A stretch of DNA of 64,000 nucleotides from Nostoc cf. commune SO-36 (GCF_023734775.1 NZ_AP025732.1:6384501-6448500), one strand, 5' to 3'. Shown: positions 29,172 through 40,141, counted from the first letter of the stretch. The notes: a model not told the origin generated them from the sequence alone. Numbers and translations: made by a program.

Positions 29172-29888
29172 TTAGCCTAAATCGAAAAGCAAGATTTCGC
29201 CGCCGATGTTGGTGCTAATTTCTAGCTGTTCTTCGCCGTTGATTTGTACACCATCGCCTGCTCTGAGTTCTTCGCCATTTAAGTTAACTATGCCTTGCGC
29301 TATTTGTAACCAGGCATAGCGATCGCTTTTGACTTGATGATTAACAACATCACCTGACTCTAAAACAGATGTATATAACTCAACATCTTGGTGAATTGTC
29401 ACAGCACCATCGCGCCCATCTTTAGAGGCAATTAAGCGTAATTTGCCGCGCTTTTCTTCGAGAGGAAAAGCTTTTTGTTCATATCTTGGCGTTATTCCTT
29501 CTCGATCGGGAAGAATCCAGATTTGTAGCAAGTGTAGTGGTTCAGTTGGCGAAGGATTAAATTCACTGTGGCTGATTCCAGTTCCAGCACTCATAATCTG
29601 GGCATCACCGGGACGAATTACCGATCCAGTACCCAAGCTGTCTTTATGCTCCACAGCACCTTCTAAGACATAAGTGAGGATTTCCATATCACGATGGCTG
29701 TGGGTAGGGAATCCAGCACCAGGGGCGATGCGATCGTCGTTAATCACTCGCAGAGAGCGAAATCCCATGCGGTTCGGATCGTAAAAACTACCGAAGGAAA
29801 ATGTGTGATAACTATCGAGCCAGCCCATTTTAGCGTGACCACGGGCGTTTCTATCATGAATTAGATGGCTAATTGTATTTTGAGACAT
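29172..29888 (-). CDS. Pirin-family cupin protein
   Basis: The 238-aa product has the pirin N-terminal cupin signature [19 protein letters not shown] followed by [19 protein letters not shown], with the metal-binding His residues and Glu. A second cupin follows. Family knowledge: bacterial pirins (YhaK/YhhW type) bind Fe or Ni, and some show quercetin 2,3-dioxygenase activity; the physiological substrate is usually unknown. It stands alone, convergent with the CHAT gene. Confidence 0.9.
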   Translation of the reverse strand: MSQNTISHLIHDRNARGHAKMGWLDSYHTFSFGSFYDPNRMGFRSLRVINDDRIAPGAGFPTHSHRDMEILTYVLEGAVEHKDSLGTGSVIRPGDAQIMSAGTGISHSEFNPSPTEPLHLLQIWILPDREGITPRYEQKAFPLEEKRGKLRLIASKDGRDGAVTIHQDVELYTSVLESGDVVNHQVKSDRYAWLQIAQGIVNLNGEELRAGDGVQINGEEQLEISTNIGGEILLFDLG

Positions 29889-30206
29889 ATATTTACCTCG
29901 TTGTTAATGAGTATTTAGAGATGCAATTATACTCTTACGAGAAGCCGCTCTTTGAGCGTCTACGCGTCTGTATAAGAGTTAAGAATGAAATTAGGATAAA
30001 TTTTCAGTAACCTAATAAGTTATTCAAGTTTCCGATTAATCTTGATGTATCACTTGTCGAAGATATTCTAAAATTTTTCGACCTAGTTTTGAACTATTTA
30101 AATAGTAAAGTATATACATATAAATGAAAAGTACGCACTTAAAAGTAACGTACTTACCAAAAAGATACTATTAGAATTTAAGAAAAACTACTTTTCTCAG
30201 AAGTGC
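29889..30206. other. Intergenic region, no gene seen
   Basis: AT-rich DNA between dps and the pirin gene. A short GC-rich repeat (GAGAAGCCGCTCTTTGAGCG, about 29939-29959) is the only notable item. Confidence 0.5.
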
Positions 30207-30779
30207 TTATTTTACACCAGCAGGGATCTTTTGAGTTTTAGTAGTAGCCGCTTTGCCATTCTCTGCCTTAATTTCTACTACTTGTAGATGAGCTTCTAAG
30301 AACCAGAGTCGTTTGTCAATGGTGCGAGAAATTTCGGTGTAAAGGTCGGCGGTATCGAGGTCGCCTAATTCATCAGTTTTATCGATCGCTTCCCGAAGAT
30401 GTTTAGCATAGAATGCATAACGATCTGATAAGGCTGTTACATGGTCTTTACCATCCAAAATATCTAAAGGATATTCTGGCAAAATTGAATTACTAGCTGC
30501 GGCGCGGGCTGTTCCAAAAGCGTATCCGCCTAAAGCTGTGACGCGTTCAGCGACCATATCGATGTATCCTTCCAATTCCCCAGCAAGTTCATCAAATAAT
30601 AAGTGTAACTGGTAAAAGTCAGTACCTTTAACATTCCAGTGCGCTTGCTTTGCTTGGGTTTTCAAATCAGAAGTAGCTGCCAAAGTTTGGTTGAGAAGTA
30701 CCACGATTTGCACTCGCGCTTCGGCAGGAATGTCAATGCGGGTAGGGTACAAACGTGATGTAATGCTGTTGTCACTCAT
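30207..30779 (-). CDS. dps: Dps-family ferritin-like protein
   Basis: The 190-aa product has the Dps intersubunit ferroxidase pattern: QAKQAHWNVKGTDFYQLHLL with the His, then FDELAGELEGYIDMVAERV with the Asp and Glu ligands. The C-terminal tail is Lys-rich (IKAENGKAATTKTQKIPAGV) and may touch DNA. Family knowledge: Dps stores iron and removes H2O2 in a 12-mer. Nostoc has several paralogues; which one this is cannot be fixed here. It is a single gene with its own upstream region. Confidence 0.92.
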   Translation of the reverse strand: MSDNSITSRLYPTRIDIPAEARVQIVVLLNQTLAATSDLKTQAKQAHWNVKGTDFYQLHLLFDELAGELEGYIDMVAERVTALGGYAFGTARAAASNSILPEYPLDILDGKDHVTALSDRYAFYAKHLREAIDKTDELGDLDTADLYTEISRTIDKRLWFLEAHLQVVEIKAENGKAATTKTQKIPAGVK

Positions 30780-30936
30780 GATTCTTTGTTGTTAATGCCT
30801 TTTAAATCTAACTTTACAGAATTGATTGGTTGTCCGAAACTCTCTGACGATGGATTGAATTAATGCCTGAATATGTTAAAGTTTATTAATATTAGTTAAA
30901 TACGGTAGTTTACTATGGTATTTAATATGCCACCGA

Positions 30937-30966
30937 AAAGGCGTAGGCGTAGCCCGCCGCAGGCAT
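30937..30966 (-). repeat. Small dispersed repeat (CGGCGGGCTACGCCTACGC type)
   Basis: On the minus strand it reads GCGATGCCTGCGGCGGGCTA and on to CGCCTACGC, almost the same as the insertion in the WD40 gene at 2036-2065. Here it ends an aldo/keto reductase remnant. Confidence 0.75.
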
Positions 30967-31133
30967 CGCTAATTACATCATTCTGCAAAAATTCATGGGG
31001 AAAACCCAGCTTAATTTGACTCACTTCATTTAAATGTTGCAAATGTTGTAGCGAAAGAGTGCGTTAATTTACGTGCCCCAACGAGCTGAATAATCACGCC
31101 GTTTTGAGCGCGTAGCCAAGCTAATGTTAACTA
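30966..31133 (-). pseudogene. Aldo/keto reductase C-terminal remnant
   Basis: The minus strand reads LAWLRAQNGVIIQLVGARKL, and after a frame change LQHLNEVSQIKLGFPHEFLQ. These match the end of the aldo/keto reductase barrel and its usual tail (LGFPHDFL). The rest of the gene is missing, and the remnant runs into the small repeat. Confidence 0.6.
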
Positions 31134-31327
31134 TGGAGGTAGGTGTGCAATTTATCTTGCAACTTCACTGAGAACTTAGCGATCGCATCAAATCCCAAGC
31201 GTGCAACCAGAGTAAATTAATATAATCGGTATTCAACCGTTTTAGAAATATTAATAAAATTATAAAAGTTTCAATGCCTAATTTACATATATAAGTTCTA
31301 AACTCAACATAACTGATACAAATAGTT

Positions 31328-31351
31328 AGGGACGTACAGTTGTACGCCCCT
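31328..31351. terminator. Hairpin downstream of gcvP
   Basis: AGGGACGTACA-GT-TGTACGCCCCT forms an 11-bp stem with one G-T pair, about 35 bp after the gcvP stop. The motif (GTACAGTTGTAC) belongs to the short palindromes found elsewhere in the window and may serve as a terminator. Confidence 0.5.
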
Positions 31352-31385
31352 ATAGCCTCAGTCTCCCAATCAGCCGGCTGAGGTA

Positions 31386-34304
31386 CTACGAATAAGCATC
31401 AATTGGCAGACAAGAACAAACAAAATTCCTGTCACCAAAGGCTGCATCAATGCGGCCAACAGCAGGCCAGAATTTATATTCACGAGTCCAAGGCGCAGGA
31501 TAAGCAGCTTGTTCACGAGAATAAGGATGATTCCATTCTCCAGCAATGAGACTTTCGGCAGTGTGCGGTGCATTCTTCAAAACATTATCTTGGGCATCCA
31601 CCTTGCCAACTTCTATTTCGGCAATTTCTTGGCGAATAGAAATTAACGCATCACAGAAACGATCTAATTCTTGTTTAGATTCACTTTCTGTAGGTTCCAC
31701 CATGATTGTACCCCCTACAGGCCAGGAGACAGTTGGCGCATGGAAGCCATAATCTATCAGACGCTTGGCAACATCATCAATTTCGATACTTGCCGATTTT
31801 TTTAGCGATCGCAAGTCTAAAATACATTCATGGGCAACCAGACCATTTTTCCCCTGATACAAAACCGGATAGTACGATTCCAGTTTCTTAGCAATATAGT
31901 TAGCGTTGAGAATTGCCACCTTAGTTGCTTCGGTTAAACCCCCTGCACCCATCATGGCGATATACATCCAAGAAATCACCAAAATACTCGCACTACCCCA
32001 AGGTGCAGCCGCAACAGCACCAATACGTTGGGAATTAGAGATTTCTTCCCTACTCCCCACCACAGGATGTCCAGGTAGGAACGGCACAAGATGAGATGCA
32101 ACGCCAATAGGCCCCATACCAGGGCCACCTCCACCATGAGGAATACAGAAGGTTTTGTGCAGATTCAAGTGACAAACATCCGCGCCAATATCCCCAGGAC
32201 GGCAAATTCCCACTTGGGCGTTCATATTTGCCCCATCCATGTAAACTTGTCCACCGTGACTATGGACAACAGCGCAGATTTCCTGAATTGGCTCCTCAAA
32301 GACACCGTGGGTTGAGGGATATGTCACCATTAAGGCAGCTAAATCATTGCTGTGTTTTTCTGCCTTACTCTTCAGGTCATCAACGTCAATATTACCTTGT
32401 GAGTCACAGGCAACAGCCACCACCTTCATCCCGCACATCACTGCACTCGCTGGATTTGTCCCGTGTGCCGAGGTGGGAATCAAACAAACGTTGCGGTGTG
32501 CTTCACCCCGATTTTCGTGATACTGACGAATTACTAAAAGTCCAGCATACTCACCTTGAGAACCGGCATTTGGTTGTAGAGAAATTCCCGCAAAACCAGT
32601 AATTTCAGCTAACCATGCCTCAAGTTGCTCAAACAGAAGTTGATAACCTTGCGTTTGTGACGTCGGGGCAAATGGATGAATCTTGCCAAATTTCTCCCAA
32701 CTTACCGGAATCATCTCAGCTGTCGCATTCAACTTCATTGTGCATGACCCCAAAGGAATCATCGATGTTGTTAGCGACAAGTCCTTGCTTTCTAGCTTGT
32801 GCAAATAGCGCAATAACTCAGTTTCTGAGTGATAGCGGTTAAAGACTGGGTGAGTGAGATATGTACTTGTACGGGAGAGAGGGAGATGGGAGGATGAAGA
32901 AGCAGTTAATTCTTCTAAACTGAAGGGTAAATCATCTGTACCAGCGAAAATTTGCCAAAGGTCAATTAAATCTTCCGGTGTAGTTGTTTCATCCAGCGAG
33001 ATACCAACAGCAGTTGCATCAAAAACCCGCAGGTTAATTTGCATTTGTTCGCTAACTGCCAGAATATCTTCTAAATTTCGTCTTCCCAATTCAACTCGCA
33101 GCGTATCAAAGTAATCTTTGGAACTGATGCTGTAACCCAAACGCTTTAGTCCTTCCGCCAGCAACACCGTCAAAGAGTGGATATTTTCAGCAATTTGCTT
33201 CAGTCCAGCAGGGCCATGATAGACGGCGTACATACTCGCCATTACCGCCAGCAACACCTGTGCAGTACAAATATTACTAGTAGCTTTTTCACGACGAATG
33301 TGCTGTTCGCGGGTTTGCAAGGCGAGACGTAATGCAGGTTTACCTTGCGTATCTTTTGATACTCCGACAATTCGCCCTGGAACTAGCCGCTTATACTCTT
33401 CTTTCGTAGCGAAGTATGCCGCATGAGGGCCACCATAACCCAAGGGAATACCGAATCGCTGAGTGCTGCCTACAGCAATATCAGCACCAAATTCCCCAGG
33501 AGGGGTTAGTAAAGTTAAACTTAAAGGATCTGCTGCTACCGTCACCAATGCACCCTTAGCATGGGCTTTTTCTATAAAAGCGCGGTAGTCGTAAATGGTT
33601 CCATCACTTGCAGGATATTGCAGAACAGCCCCAAAAATTGCTTGATCAAAATCAAATGTTTGATGATCACCAACAACAATCTTAATCCCCAATGGTTGAG
33701 CGCGTGTTTGCAGCACATCGATAGTTTGGGGATGGCAGTCACGAGAGACAAAATAGGCATCTGCATGATTTTTGGAGACACCATAGCTTAAACTCATCGC
33801 TTCAGCAGCTGCCGTGGCTTCATCAAGTAACGAAGCATTGGCAATTTCCAAACCTGTGAGGTCAATAATCAGGGTTTGAAAATTCAGCAGTGCTTCTAGT
33901 CGTCCTTGGGCAATTTCTGGTTGATAAGGAGTGTAAGCAGTATACCAACCGGGGTTTTCTAGGATATTACGCCCAATTACAGGTGGGGTAATAGTGTCGT
34001 AATATCCCATACCAATATATGAGCGGAAAATCTGATTTTTGGCAGCAACTTTTTTTAACGATGCCAGCGCTGCGTACTCACTTTCTGCTTCTGGTAACTT
34101 TAGCGGTTGCTTCAGCCGAATTGCCTGTGGAACTGTTTGGTCGATTAGGGCATCCAGGTTGGGAAACCCCAAAACTTTAAGCATAAGCTGGATGTCATCG
34201 GAGTCAGGGCCAATATGTCTTGGCGCAAAATTACTTAACTTCTGACTTTTTTCGTCCAGCACTTGCTGTTCATTAGATTTGAGAATAGGGGCGTTCAATA
34301 CCAC
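31386..34304 (-). CDS. gcvP: Glycine dehydrogenase (decarboxylating), P-protein
   Basis: At 972 aa this is the single-chain P-protein. The PLP Lys lies in [20 protein letters not shown] (about residue 720). The N-terminal half has [17 protein letters not shown] and the second half [18 protein letters not shown]. It decarboxylates glycine and passes the aminomethyl group to lipoylated GcvH. In cyanobacteria this serves photorespiratory glycine breakdown and one-carbon supply. Gene order on the minus strand is gcvT-gcvH-gcvP, with 320 bp between gcvH and gcvP. Confidence 0.97.
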   Translation of the reverse strand: MVLNAPILKSNEQQVLDEKSQKLSNFAPRHIGPDSDDIQLMLKVLGFPNLDALIDQTVPQAIRLKQPLKLPEAESEYAALASLKKVAAKNQIFRSYIGMGYYDTITPPVIGRNILENPGWYTAYTPYQPEIAQGRLEALLNFQTLIIDLTGLEIANASLLDEATAAAEAMSLSYGVSKNHADAYFVSRDCHPQTIDVLQTRAQPLGIKIVVGDHQTFDFDQAIFGAVLQYPASDGTIYDYRAFIEKAHAKGALVTVAADPLSLTLLTPPGEFGADIAVGSTQRFGIPLGYGGPHAAYFATKEEYKRLVPGRIVGVSKDTQGKPALRLALQTREQHIRREKATSNICTAQVLLAVMASMYAVYHGPAGLKQIAENIHSLTVLLAEGLKRLGYSISSKDYFDTLRVELGRRNLEDILAVSEQMQINLRVFDATAVGISLDETTTPEDLIDLWQIFAGTDDLPFSLEELTASSSSHLPLSRTSTYLTHPVFNRYHSETELLRYLHKLESKDLSLTTSMIPLGSCTMKLNATAEMIPVSWEKFGKIHPFAPTSQTQGYQLLFEQLEAWLAEITGFAGISLQPNAGSQGEYAGLLVIRQYHENRGEAHRNVCLIPTSAHGTNPASAVMCGMKVVAVACDSQGNIDVDDLKSKAEKHSNDLAALMVTYPSTHGVFEEPIQEICAVVHSHGGQVYMDGANMNAQVGICRPGDIGADVCHLNLHKTFCIPHGGGGPGMGPIGVASHLVPFLPGHPVVGSREEISNSQRIGAVAAAPWGSASILVISWMYIAMMGAGGLTEATKVAILNANYIAKKLESYYPVLYQGKNGLVAHECILDLRSLKKSASIEIDDVAKRLIDYGFHAPTVSWPVGGTIMVEPTESESKQELDRFCDALISIRQEIAEIEVGKVDAQDNVLKNAPHTAESLIAGEWNHPYSREQAAYPAPWTREYKFWPAVGRIDAAFGDRNFVCSCLPIDAYS

Positions 34305-34624
34305 AAATTACTCTCCAGACGGTACTATTTCATATTTTGCAATAAATACTGATGAGAAGTAGGTGTAATTTTTCAGTTCATCTAAATTTCATGATTTATT
34401 TTCAGGTGGAGTGGATAGAGGCAGGGAGCAGGGAGCAGGGAGCAAGGGGGATAGAAAAGAATTAGAATTCAACCCCAGGCTACACAAAAACTACGCTTGC
34501 GAAGTGGGAGACTCTAACCCATGTTCCCCTCTTGATTCCACGGCAGAGAAAAGAGGCAAGGGAGAAGGAAACGGGGAGAGTTGGGGAGAAGAATTTGCAG
34601 TTTTTCCCCCTGCCCCCTGCACCC
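34305..34624. other. Spacer between gcvH and gcvP
   Basis: It holds a GCAGGGAGCAGGGAGCAGGG run (about 34420-34441) and a C-rich counterpart CCCCCTGCCCCCTGCACCC (about 34606-34625), typical low-complexity Nostoc spacer DNA. These could pair in RNA. No gene seen; a separate gcvP promoter here is possible. Confidence 0.5.
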
Positions 34625-35014
34625 TTACTCCCCTTCTACCAGCGCCCGATACTCATCGGCTGTCAGGGCATCCTCAACTTCGCCAGGGTCATTGACGCGG
34701 ACTTTCAAAAACCACCCTTCCCCGTAGGGATCTTCTGACACTTCTTCGGGAGAATTTATTAAGGCTTCATTCCGTTCTATAACTGTGCCTGTCACTGGTG
34801 AATTCAGTTCCTCAACGGCTTTCACGGATTCAATTGTGCCAAAGTTTTCTCCTCTAGCAAGAGCATCGCCAATTTCTGGCAGTTCCAAAAAGACGATATC
34901 ACCCAATTCATGTGTGGCAAACTCAGTAATGCCAATGGTGGCAATTTCACCATCTATTCGCACATATTCATGAGAATCCAGGTATCTGAAATCTTGAGGA
35001 TATTCAAAAGACAT
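34625..35014 (-). CDS. gcvH: Glycine cleavage system H protein
   Basis: The 129-aa product has the lipoyl attachment site at Lys65 in [17 protein letters not shown], preceded by [20 protein letters not shown]. Length and order match GcvH. It carries the aminomethyl intermediate between the P- and T-proteins. It lies 125 bp after gcvT on the same strand. Confidence 0.97.
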   Translation of the reverse strand: MSFEYPQDFRYLDSHEYVRIDGEIATIGITEFATHELGDIVFLELPEIGDALARGENFGTIESVKAVEELNSPVTGTVIERNEALINSPEEVSEDPYGEGWFLKVRVNDPGEVEDALTADEYRALVEGE

Positions 35015-35139
35015 ATCACTTCCTCTCCCTTATTAAAAAAATTATTGCCCCAATAGTCATCCAAGCCATATCTGGTAATGAACCTTAGTAGAGATTGAAT
35101 AACTCACAACACATTATTCCTCAAAAACCTCGGCGCTTA

Positions 35140-36318
35140 TCAGTTGGCAACACGATTTTTTGACCGATAAAAGGGACGTTTAACCACAACTGATGGATAA
35201 GCTTTGCCGCGAATTTCGACTTCTAATTGTTGACCGACGGTTGCTAGTTGGGTAGGAACGTAGGCTAAGGCAATGGGATAGCCAAGTGTAGGCGACAGAG
35301 TGCCACTAGTTACTTCTCCCACAACTTTACCTGCGGATAACACTTGATAACCATGACGGGCAATGTTACGCCCTTGAGTTTGCAAACCGACCAATCGGCG
35401 TTGCACTCCAGCGGCTTTTTGCTGTGCTAAAACTTCCCGACCAATAAAATCGCCTTTGGTATCTAAGTGAACTAGCCACCCCAAACCTGCTTCTAAGGGT
35501 GTGGTGATGTCATCGATATCTTGTCCGTAAAGCGCCATCGCTGCTTCTAGCCGCAGGGTATCTCTGGCACCAAGCCCACAGGGGATGACACCAGCTTTAT
35601 GGAGGTTTCGCCACAATTCTACCCCCACATCTGGGTCTACCATCACTTCAAAGCCATCTTCTCCGGTGTAACCTGTGCGGGCTAGGAAGGCAGGTTTACC
35701 CAGTAGGGTTGCTTCTAAATGTCCGAAGGCTTTGATTGGTTGTAAGTCTTCTTGCACTAATGGCTGGAGATATTTAATCGCTTTTGGCCCTTGGACGGCA
35801 ATTAAGGCTTTATCTGGTGAAAGGTCTTGGAATTGCACTTTATCCAGGTCAAGGTGTTGCAATAGCCATGCTTTATCTTTACTGGAGGTTGCCGCATTTA
35901 CTATAATAAATGCCCTTTGTGTACCAGTGGTGTCTTCACCTTGGTAATAAACAATGATGTCGTCAATAATTCCGGCTTGGGGATTTAACAATACGGTGTA
36001 TTGTGCTTGACCGGGTTGCAAACGACTCAAGTCGGAAGGCACTAAAGGCTGGAGTTGGGAAATTAGGTTTTTACCTTGGAGGGTAAATTTGCCCATGTGG
36101 GAAATATCGAACATTCCGGCTGTATTTCTTACAGCCTCGTGTTCGCGGCTAATTCCACTAAATTGCACAGGCATTTCCCAACCGCCAAAGCTGGTAAGGC
36201 GTGCTTTGAGTTCTACACCCAATTGATATAAAGGGGTTCGCGCCAGAGATTGGGCGTTGTCTTCTTGATTAGCCACAGGTAATTTTGCGTATATGCGGAG
36301 CAACTTGCCGTTAGGCAT
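35140..36318 (-). CDS. gcvT: Aminomethyltransferase, glycine cleavage T-protein
   Basis: The 392-aa product shows the T-protein core [33 protein letters not shown] and [15 protein letters not shown]. It releases ammonia and transfers the one-carbon unit to tetrahydrofolate. The first 26 residues ([13 protein letters not shown]...) before [17 protein letters not shown] exceed the usual start, so the true start may be downstream. I saw no glycine riboswitch upstream. Confidence 0.96.
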   Translation of the reverse strand: MPNGKLLRIYAKLPVANQEDNAQSLARTPLYQLGVELKARLTSFGGWEMPVQFSGISREHEAVRNTAGMFDISHMGKFTLQGKNLISQLQPLVPSDLSRLQPGQAQYTVLLNPQAGIIDDIIVYYQGEDTTGTQRAFIIVNAATSSKDKAWLLQHLDLDKVQFQDLSPDKALIAVQGPKAIKYLQPLVQEDLQPIKAFGHLEATLLGKPAFLARTGYTGEDGFEVMVDPDVGVELWRNLHKAGVIPCGLGARDTLRLEAAMALYGQDIDDITTPLEAGLGWLVHLDTKGDFIGREVLAQQKAAGVQRRLVGLQTQGRNIARHGYQVLSAGKVVGEVTSGTLSPTLGYPIALAYVPTQLATVGQQLEVEIRGKAYPSVVVKRPFYRSKNRVAN

Positions 36319-36487
36319 CGCACCTCAACATCTATCATCCTACGAGAGATTAGGGAAGAGGTGACAGGTGACAGCTAATAGGGAATAATCTCTACCCTGT
36401 ACCCTATTCCTTTCTTCACTCCTTTGTCCCCTTCTGTGAGGTTTAATAGTTAATGGTGCAAGTGTTGAGATTTATTAAGAAGACATT

Positions 36488-36985
36488 ATGAAATATTGGC
36501 GATTGTTAGCTAGTTTTGTCTTAGCTATGGTTCTTTTTTGGTTTCCCTTATCGGCACAAGCTGCAAGTTCTTCCAGTATTACCCGTTCTGTGGGTAATGA
36601 TGAACTCAAGGGCAAGGATTACTCTGGTCAAAGTTTAGTTGGCACGGAGTTTACCAATCTCAAATTAGAGAATGCTAATTTTAGCAATGCTGACTTACGT
36701 GGTGTCGTGTTTAACGGTACTCTGCTGGAGGGAGTAAATCTGCATGGTGCTGATTTTAGTGAAGGCATAGCCTATCTAACAAAATTTAAAGATGCTGATT
36801 TAAGCGATGCTGTGTTGACTGATGCAATGATGCTGCGTTCTATTTTTGATGATGTAAATATCAAAGATGCTGATTTTACCAATGCAATTTTAGATGGAAC
36901 GCAAGTGAAAAAACTTTGTGTTCAGGCAAGTGGTGTTAATTCTAAAACTGGTGTAGATACTCGCCAGTCTTTAGGATGTAAGTAG
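36488..36985 (+). CDS. Exported pentapeptide-repeat protein (thylakoid-lumen type)
   Basis: A Sec-type signal peptide ([20 protein letters not shown], cleavage after AQA) precedes pentapeptide repeats ([20 protein letters not shown] to [13 protein letters not shown]). The tail has two Cys (KKLCVQ and SLGCK). Family knowledge: small pentapeptide proteins of this form occur in the lumen or periplasm of cyanobacteria and in chloroplasts, with unknown function. It is divergent from gcvT, sharing a 169-bp upstream region. Confidence 0.85.
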   Translation: MKYWRLLASFVLAMVLFWFPLSAQAASSSSITRSVGNDELKGKDYSGQSLVGTEFTNLKLENANFSNADLRGVVFNGTLLEGVNLHGADFSEGIAYLTKFKDADLSDAVLTDAMMLRSIFDDVNIKDADFTNAILDGTQVKKLCVQASGVNSKTGVDTRQSLGCK

Positions 36986-37012
36986 AATTTAACCCTTTTT
37001 TTGCGAGTGGAG

Positions 37013-37160
37013 AGCAGGGTGGTTTCATACGAAAAAAGAAAAATACATCAGTCTTGATTTATCGTTTTGTAGCATGGCTTTTTACCCCTCTCCCTCACAA
37101 GAGAAAGGTTTTAAAACCCAGTTTTAGTTTTTCTCTATTTGTATGAAACCATCCTGGCTT
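37013..37160. repeat. Inverted-repeat (MITE-like) unit
   Basis: The left arm CAGGGTGGTTTCATACGAAA is matched inverted by TTTGTATGAAACCATCCTGG at about 37138-37157, enclosing about 110 bp with a CCCCTCTCCCTCACAAGAGA segment. No transposase is inside. Confidence 0.6.
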
Positions 37161-37283
37161 CTTCGCTGGTGGATAAGAGGTTGTTTGAAAAGTAGTTGGC
37201 TGTATCTTTGCACTTATTAATCCCCGCTAACCCATGTCAGTCGCTCCACTTGGGGAGACACCAAGACCGCGCTGTGGGGTATA

Positions 37284-37346
37284 GTTGAGCCTCGGAAAGT
37301 CAAAGTTAAACCTCGGAAGGTCAACGTCGAGCTTTGGAACTCGAAA
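37284..37346. repeat. Three 21-bp periodic units
   Basis: Units begin AGTTGAGCCTCGGAAAGTCA, AGTTAAACCTCGGAAGGTCA and CGTCGAGCTTTGGAACTCGA. The CGGAAGGTCAA-like core resembles the array at 19509-19770 in style. Confidence 0.6.
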
Positions 37347-37351
37347 TAGCT

Positions 37352-37620
37352 AGGCAATGTCTACAAAGGCTACGTCTACGCGCTTTGGCAAAGGAGCTAA
37401 ATCATTTAATTTCTGATAAATTTCTTGGAAGAGTTTTTGTTAACGGTGAGAATTGGCTTTGGAAAAAGTAGAAATATCTACTTCAAATCCTGTATTATTT
37501 AATCTTTTAAATAAATCTCGCATACTGGTTAAACTGTTATCCAGGGCATAGGACAGCCAGCACTCGAAGAACAGACGACTGTTCAATACTGGATAATCGT
37601 TTTTTTGGCAGTCTTCTCAG
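37352..37620 (-). pseudogene. IS4-family transposase N-terminal remnant
   Basis: The minus strand reads YPVLNSRLFFECWLSYALDN, then LTSMRDLFKRLNNTGFEVDI and STFSKANSHR. After an in-frame TAA comes KLFQEIYQKLNDLAP. This is the start of a cyanobacterial IS4-like transposase. The catalytic domain is absent and the fragment runs into a TACGTCTACG-type repeat. Confidence 0.65.
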
Positions 37621-37949
37621 AATATATTTGACAATTTTGGGGAATAAATTTATAATCACAACTTAACTAATATATTTTAATTCTTCGCCCAAAAATACCA
37701 TATTTTGGGCTATTTTTATTTAATTTTTCTTAACATTCAACATTTCTGAAATTAGAGATAATCAGAGTTTATTTAATGAAAATCTAGCAGCCCACTTTAG
37801 ATTTAGATAACTCACCTGGTTTAGCAGGTAATGGTCAAAAAGCCATACCCTTTTTGAGTTGTAATGATTTTTTTAAATAAAACCTGAGTTTTACTATATA
37901 AAATTAAAATTCTCCAAACAAATAATCAAATTTATTTGGAGATATTTTA

Positions 37950-38054
37950 GTGCAAGAGAGTTTTAATTTAAGTAGTATTTTAACAACTGCTTGTAGAGAT
38001 AAAAGGCAAAAATCGGGTAGAAATCGGTTATTAAGAAAAATAATTTTAAACTAA
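37950..38054 (+). CDS. Small open frame, possible truncated gene start
   Basis: A GTG preceded by TTTGGAGAT opens a 34-codon frame (VQESFNLSSILTTACRDKRQ, then KSGRNRLLRKIIL). The basic helical text looks protein-like and could be the N-terminus of a lost larger gene. I cannot name it. Confidence 0.3.
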   Translation: MQESFNLSSILTTACRDKRQKSGRNRLLRKIILN

Positions 38055-38140
38055 GCTTCTGTTGGAAAAATCTTTACTTTGATGTAAGGTCTTGGATAAA
38101 ATATGGACTCTGAACCATTAATGATTAATTAGTTTTTTCT

Positions 38141-39529
38141 ATGAAATGGTCACTAGAAAGGAAATGGATTGCCTCTGGCTTTGGCTTGAGCTTATTATTA
38201 ATGAGTACAGCTAGTCTTATTTCTTACCAAAATGCTACTCAGTTAATTGCAAGTAGCAATCAAGTAAAGGACACACATGAGGTAATGAAAAATGTAATTG
38301 ACATCTTCGCTACACTAACCGATGCAGAAGCCGGACGCAGAGGTTATATCCTATATAGGGAGCAATCAGAACTCAAACGTTACTATCAAGCAATGCAAAA
38401 CCTAGATGCCAAAGTTAAAAAATTGCAGCAACAAATTGCTGATGACTCTTATCAACAGCAGCAAATAACAAAACTAAAATTCCTCATTGCTCAAAGAGTT
38501 CAATTATCTAAACAGTCAATTAACCTCAAAGAAGCAGGTAAATCAAGCTTTGCTATTCAAGCACCTCTAGTTACTCAAGGCAACCAAAACCGTAATCAAA
38601 TCCGTGAAACACTTACTCAAATGCAAGCTAGGGAGGAACAGTTACTGCAAATCTCAGTGAGACATTCTCAAGATAATATCCGCAACCGGATGTTGATTGA
38701 ATTCCTTAGTACTTTCTTGAGCTTTGCCATTTTATTAGGCGTTTATGCTTTGCTTTATCAACAATTAGTTAAGCGTCAGCAAGCAGAAACTATTCAAAAA
38801 ACTTTAGCTCAAGAAAAAGAACTTAGTGAATTGAAGTTAGGTTTTTTTTCAATGGTATCCCATGAATTTCGTACCCCATTGAGTATTATATTGGGTTCGG
38901 CTCAACTATTGGCTCAAAGTAATCAGCAGTGGACGGAAGAGAAGAAACTTAAAAATCTGTATCGCATTCAATCTTCAGCTAGGTCAATGAACCAGTTACT
39001 AACCGATATTTTAACTTTGACTAGGGCAGAAGCTGGAAAATTAGAATTTCATCCAGAACTGATGGATTTAGAAGCATTTTGCATTAATTTGATAGAAGAC
39101 CTCCAATTTTCTAATCAACAACAGCATACTATTAAATTTATCAGTCAAGGGAACTGTACTCATGCCAAATTAGACGAACATATACTGTATTCAATCCTCA
39201 GTAACTTACTTTCAAATGCAATGAAATATTCACCTCCAGAGGGAAGTATTTCCCTAACTCTTAGTTGTGAGCCATCCGCAATATTTTTCCAAGTTAAAGA
39301 TAATGGAATAGGAATTCCTGACGAATTTGAAGAGCATTTATTTGAGCCTTTTCATCGTGCTAATAATGTAGGCAAGATTGTTGGCAGTGGACTAGGACTT
39401 GCTGTGGTTAAAAAGTGTTTAGAAATACATCATGGAGAAATTTATGTAGATAGTGAAGTAGGAGGCGGAACAAGTTTTACGATAAAATTTCTCCAACAAG
39501 GAACAGTAATAGTCAAGAGTAAATTATAG
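38141..39529 (+). CDS. CHASE3-type sensor histidine kinase
   Basis: The 462-aa product has TM1 (about 10-28), a CHASE3-like helical sensor (FATLTDAEAGRRGYILYREQ), TM2 (about 185-207), and HisKA with the phospho-His in SMVSHEFRTPLSII (about 241). The ATPase domain has the N box SNLLSNAMKYSP, G1 KDNGIGIP and G2 GSGLGLAVVKK. It is membrane-bound and no response regulator is adjacent, so its partner is unknown. The start fits the first ATG after an AT-rich upstream region. Confidence 0.93.
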   Translation: MKWSLERKWIASGFGLSLLLMSTASLISYQNATQLIASSNQVKDTHEVMKNVIDIFATLTDAEAGRRGYILYREQSELKRYYQAMQNLDAKVKKLQQQIADDSYQQQQITKLKFLIAQRVQLSKQSINLKEAGKSSFAIQAPLVTQGNQNRNQIRETLTQMQAREEQLLQISVRHSQDNIRNRMLIEFLSTFLSFAILLGVYALLYQQLVKRQQAETIQKTLAQEKELSELKLGFFSMVSHEFRTPLSIILGSAQLLAQSNQQWTEEKKLKNLYRIQSSARSMNQLLTDILTLTRAEAGKLEFHPELMDLEAFCINLIEDLQFSNQQQHTIKFISQGNCTHAKLDEHILYSILSNLLSNAMKYSPPEGSISLTLSCEPSAIFFQVKDNGIGIPDEFEEHLFEPFHRANNVGKIVGSGLGLAVVKKCLEIHHGEIYVDSEVGGGTSFTIKFLQQGTVIVKSKL

Positions 39530-39600
39530 CGGTTATCGATTGGATGAAAACACCAAAGTCCTTACTGTCAAATCATTTCAGCAAAGTTTTTGTATCTCAC

Positions 39601-39786
39601 TCAACTGCATACCGCTATATGCTTGAACAACACAGTAATAAATGTTGGACTTTCGCCATACAGACTATCCGCTAAAACCAAATCAAAATTAAACCCAATT
39701 TTGAGCAATGTTTCAATTATTTCGACTGCCAATTGAGGTTTGGTTTTATAGACTCCTCCTACTTCAAGTCTTTTTCGTGGCTTATA
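39601..39786 (-). pseudogene. IS701-like transposase fragment
   Basis: The minus strand reads KPRKRLEVGGVYKTKPQLAV, then LLKIGFNFDLVLADSLYGES and FITVLFKHI before a stop. The ADSLYGES strand is the second catalytic Asp region of IS701-type transposases. Only about 60 residues remain. Confidence 0.65.
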
Positions 39787-39802
39787 TATTAAACAGGTAA
39801 AG

Positions 39803-39994
39803 GTGCTGGTGCAACGGTATGGGGCACCACAAACTATAACCCTACGTGTTTTTAATCAACAAGGCAGTCTATTAGCCACTTCTGACCCAAATTTAGACAT
39901 TATTGAAGCCCATCAAGGTAGTATTATCGCCAGCAGCACACCAAATCAAGGGGCAACTTTTACTATATACTTGCCGATAATTCGTAATTCGTAA
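39803..39994 (+). pseudogene. Histidine kinase remnant made by an internal deletion
   Basis: The first half (QRYGAPQTITLRVFNQQGSL, then LATSDPNLD) looks like the sensor part of a kinase. It joins directly to the last strand of a HATPase domain (EAHQGSIIASSTPNQGATFT, ending IYLP). The HisKA and most of the ATPase domain are missing, so a deletion fused the two ends. It abuts the IS701-like fragment. Confidence 0.6.
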
Positions 39995-40141
39995 TTTGTA
40001 ATACTCTACGGGTAAGTATAGTTAAAAGTGTTTTTAACCTTTTCATAATCTAAGCTTAACTAAAATTTATCCAGTATCAGCTCTCGACTTTCTGAAGTAA
40101 ACGTTGTACAAAAAAGCTAGACCTTACTGGATGCAAATTTC

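Larger units (their letters stand above)
30780..31385. other. Intergenic region holding a repeat, a gene remnant and a hairpin
   Basis: Contents: the dps promoter region near 30780-30935, a GC-rich small repeat (30937-30966), an aldo/keto reductase remnant (30966-31133), an AT-rich stretch, and the hairpin after gcvP (31328-31351). No intact gene. Confidence 0.6.
36986..38140. other. 1.15-kb region of repeats and remnants
   Basis: In order: an inverted-repeat unit (37013-37160), a three-unit 21-bp array (37284-37346), an IS4-type transposase remnant (37352-37620), AT-rich DNA, and a small GTG frame (37950-38054). No intact gene of normal size. Confidence 0.6.

Noticed and set aside
31546..34245. 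Many forward frames across gcvP
   Set aside because: All are antisense shadows of a clear 972-aa P-protein.
36319..36487. Glycine riboswitch upstream of gcvT
   Set aside because: I could not find the conserved paired aptamer motifs; the region is short and low in complexity.
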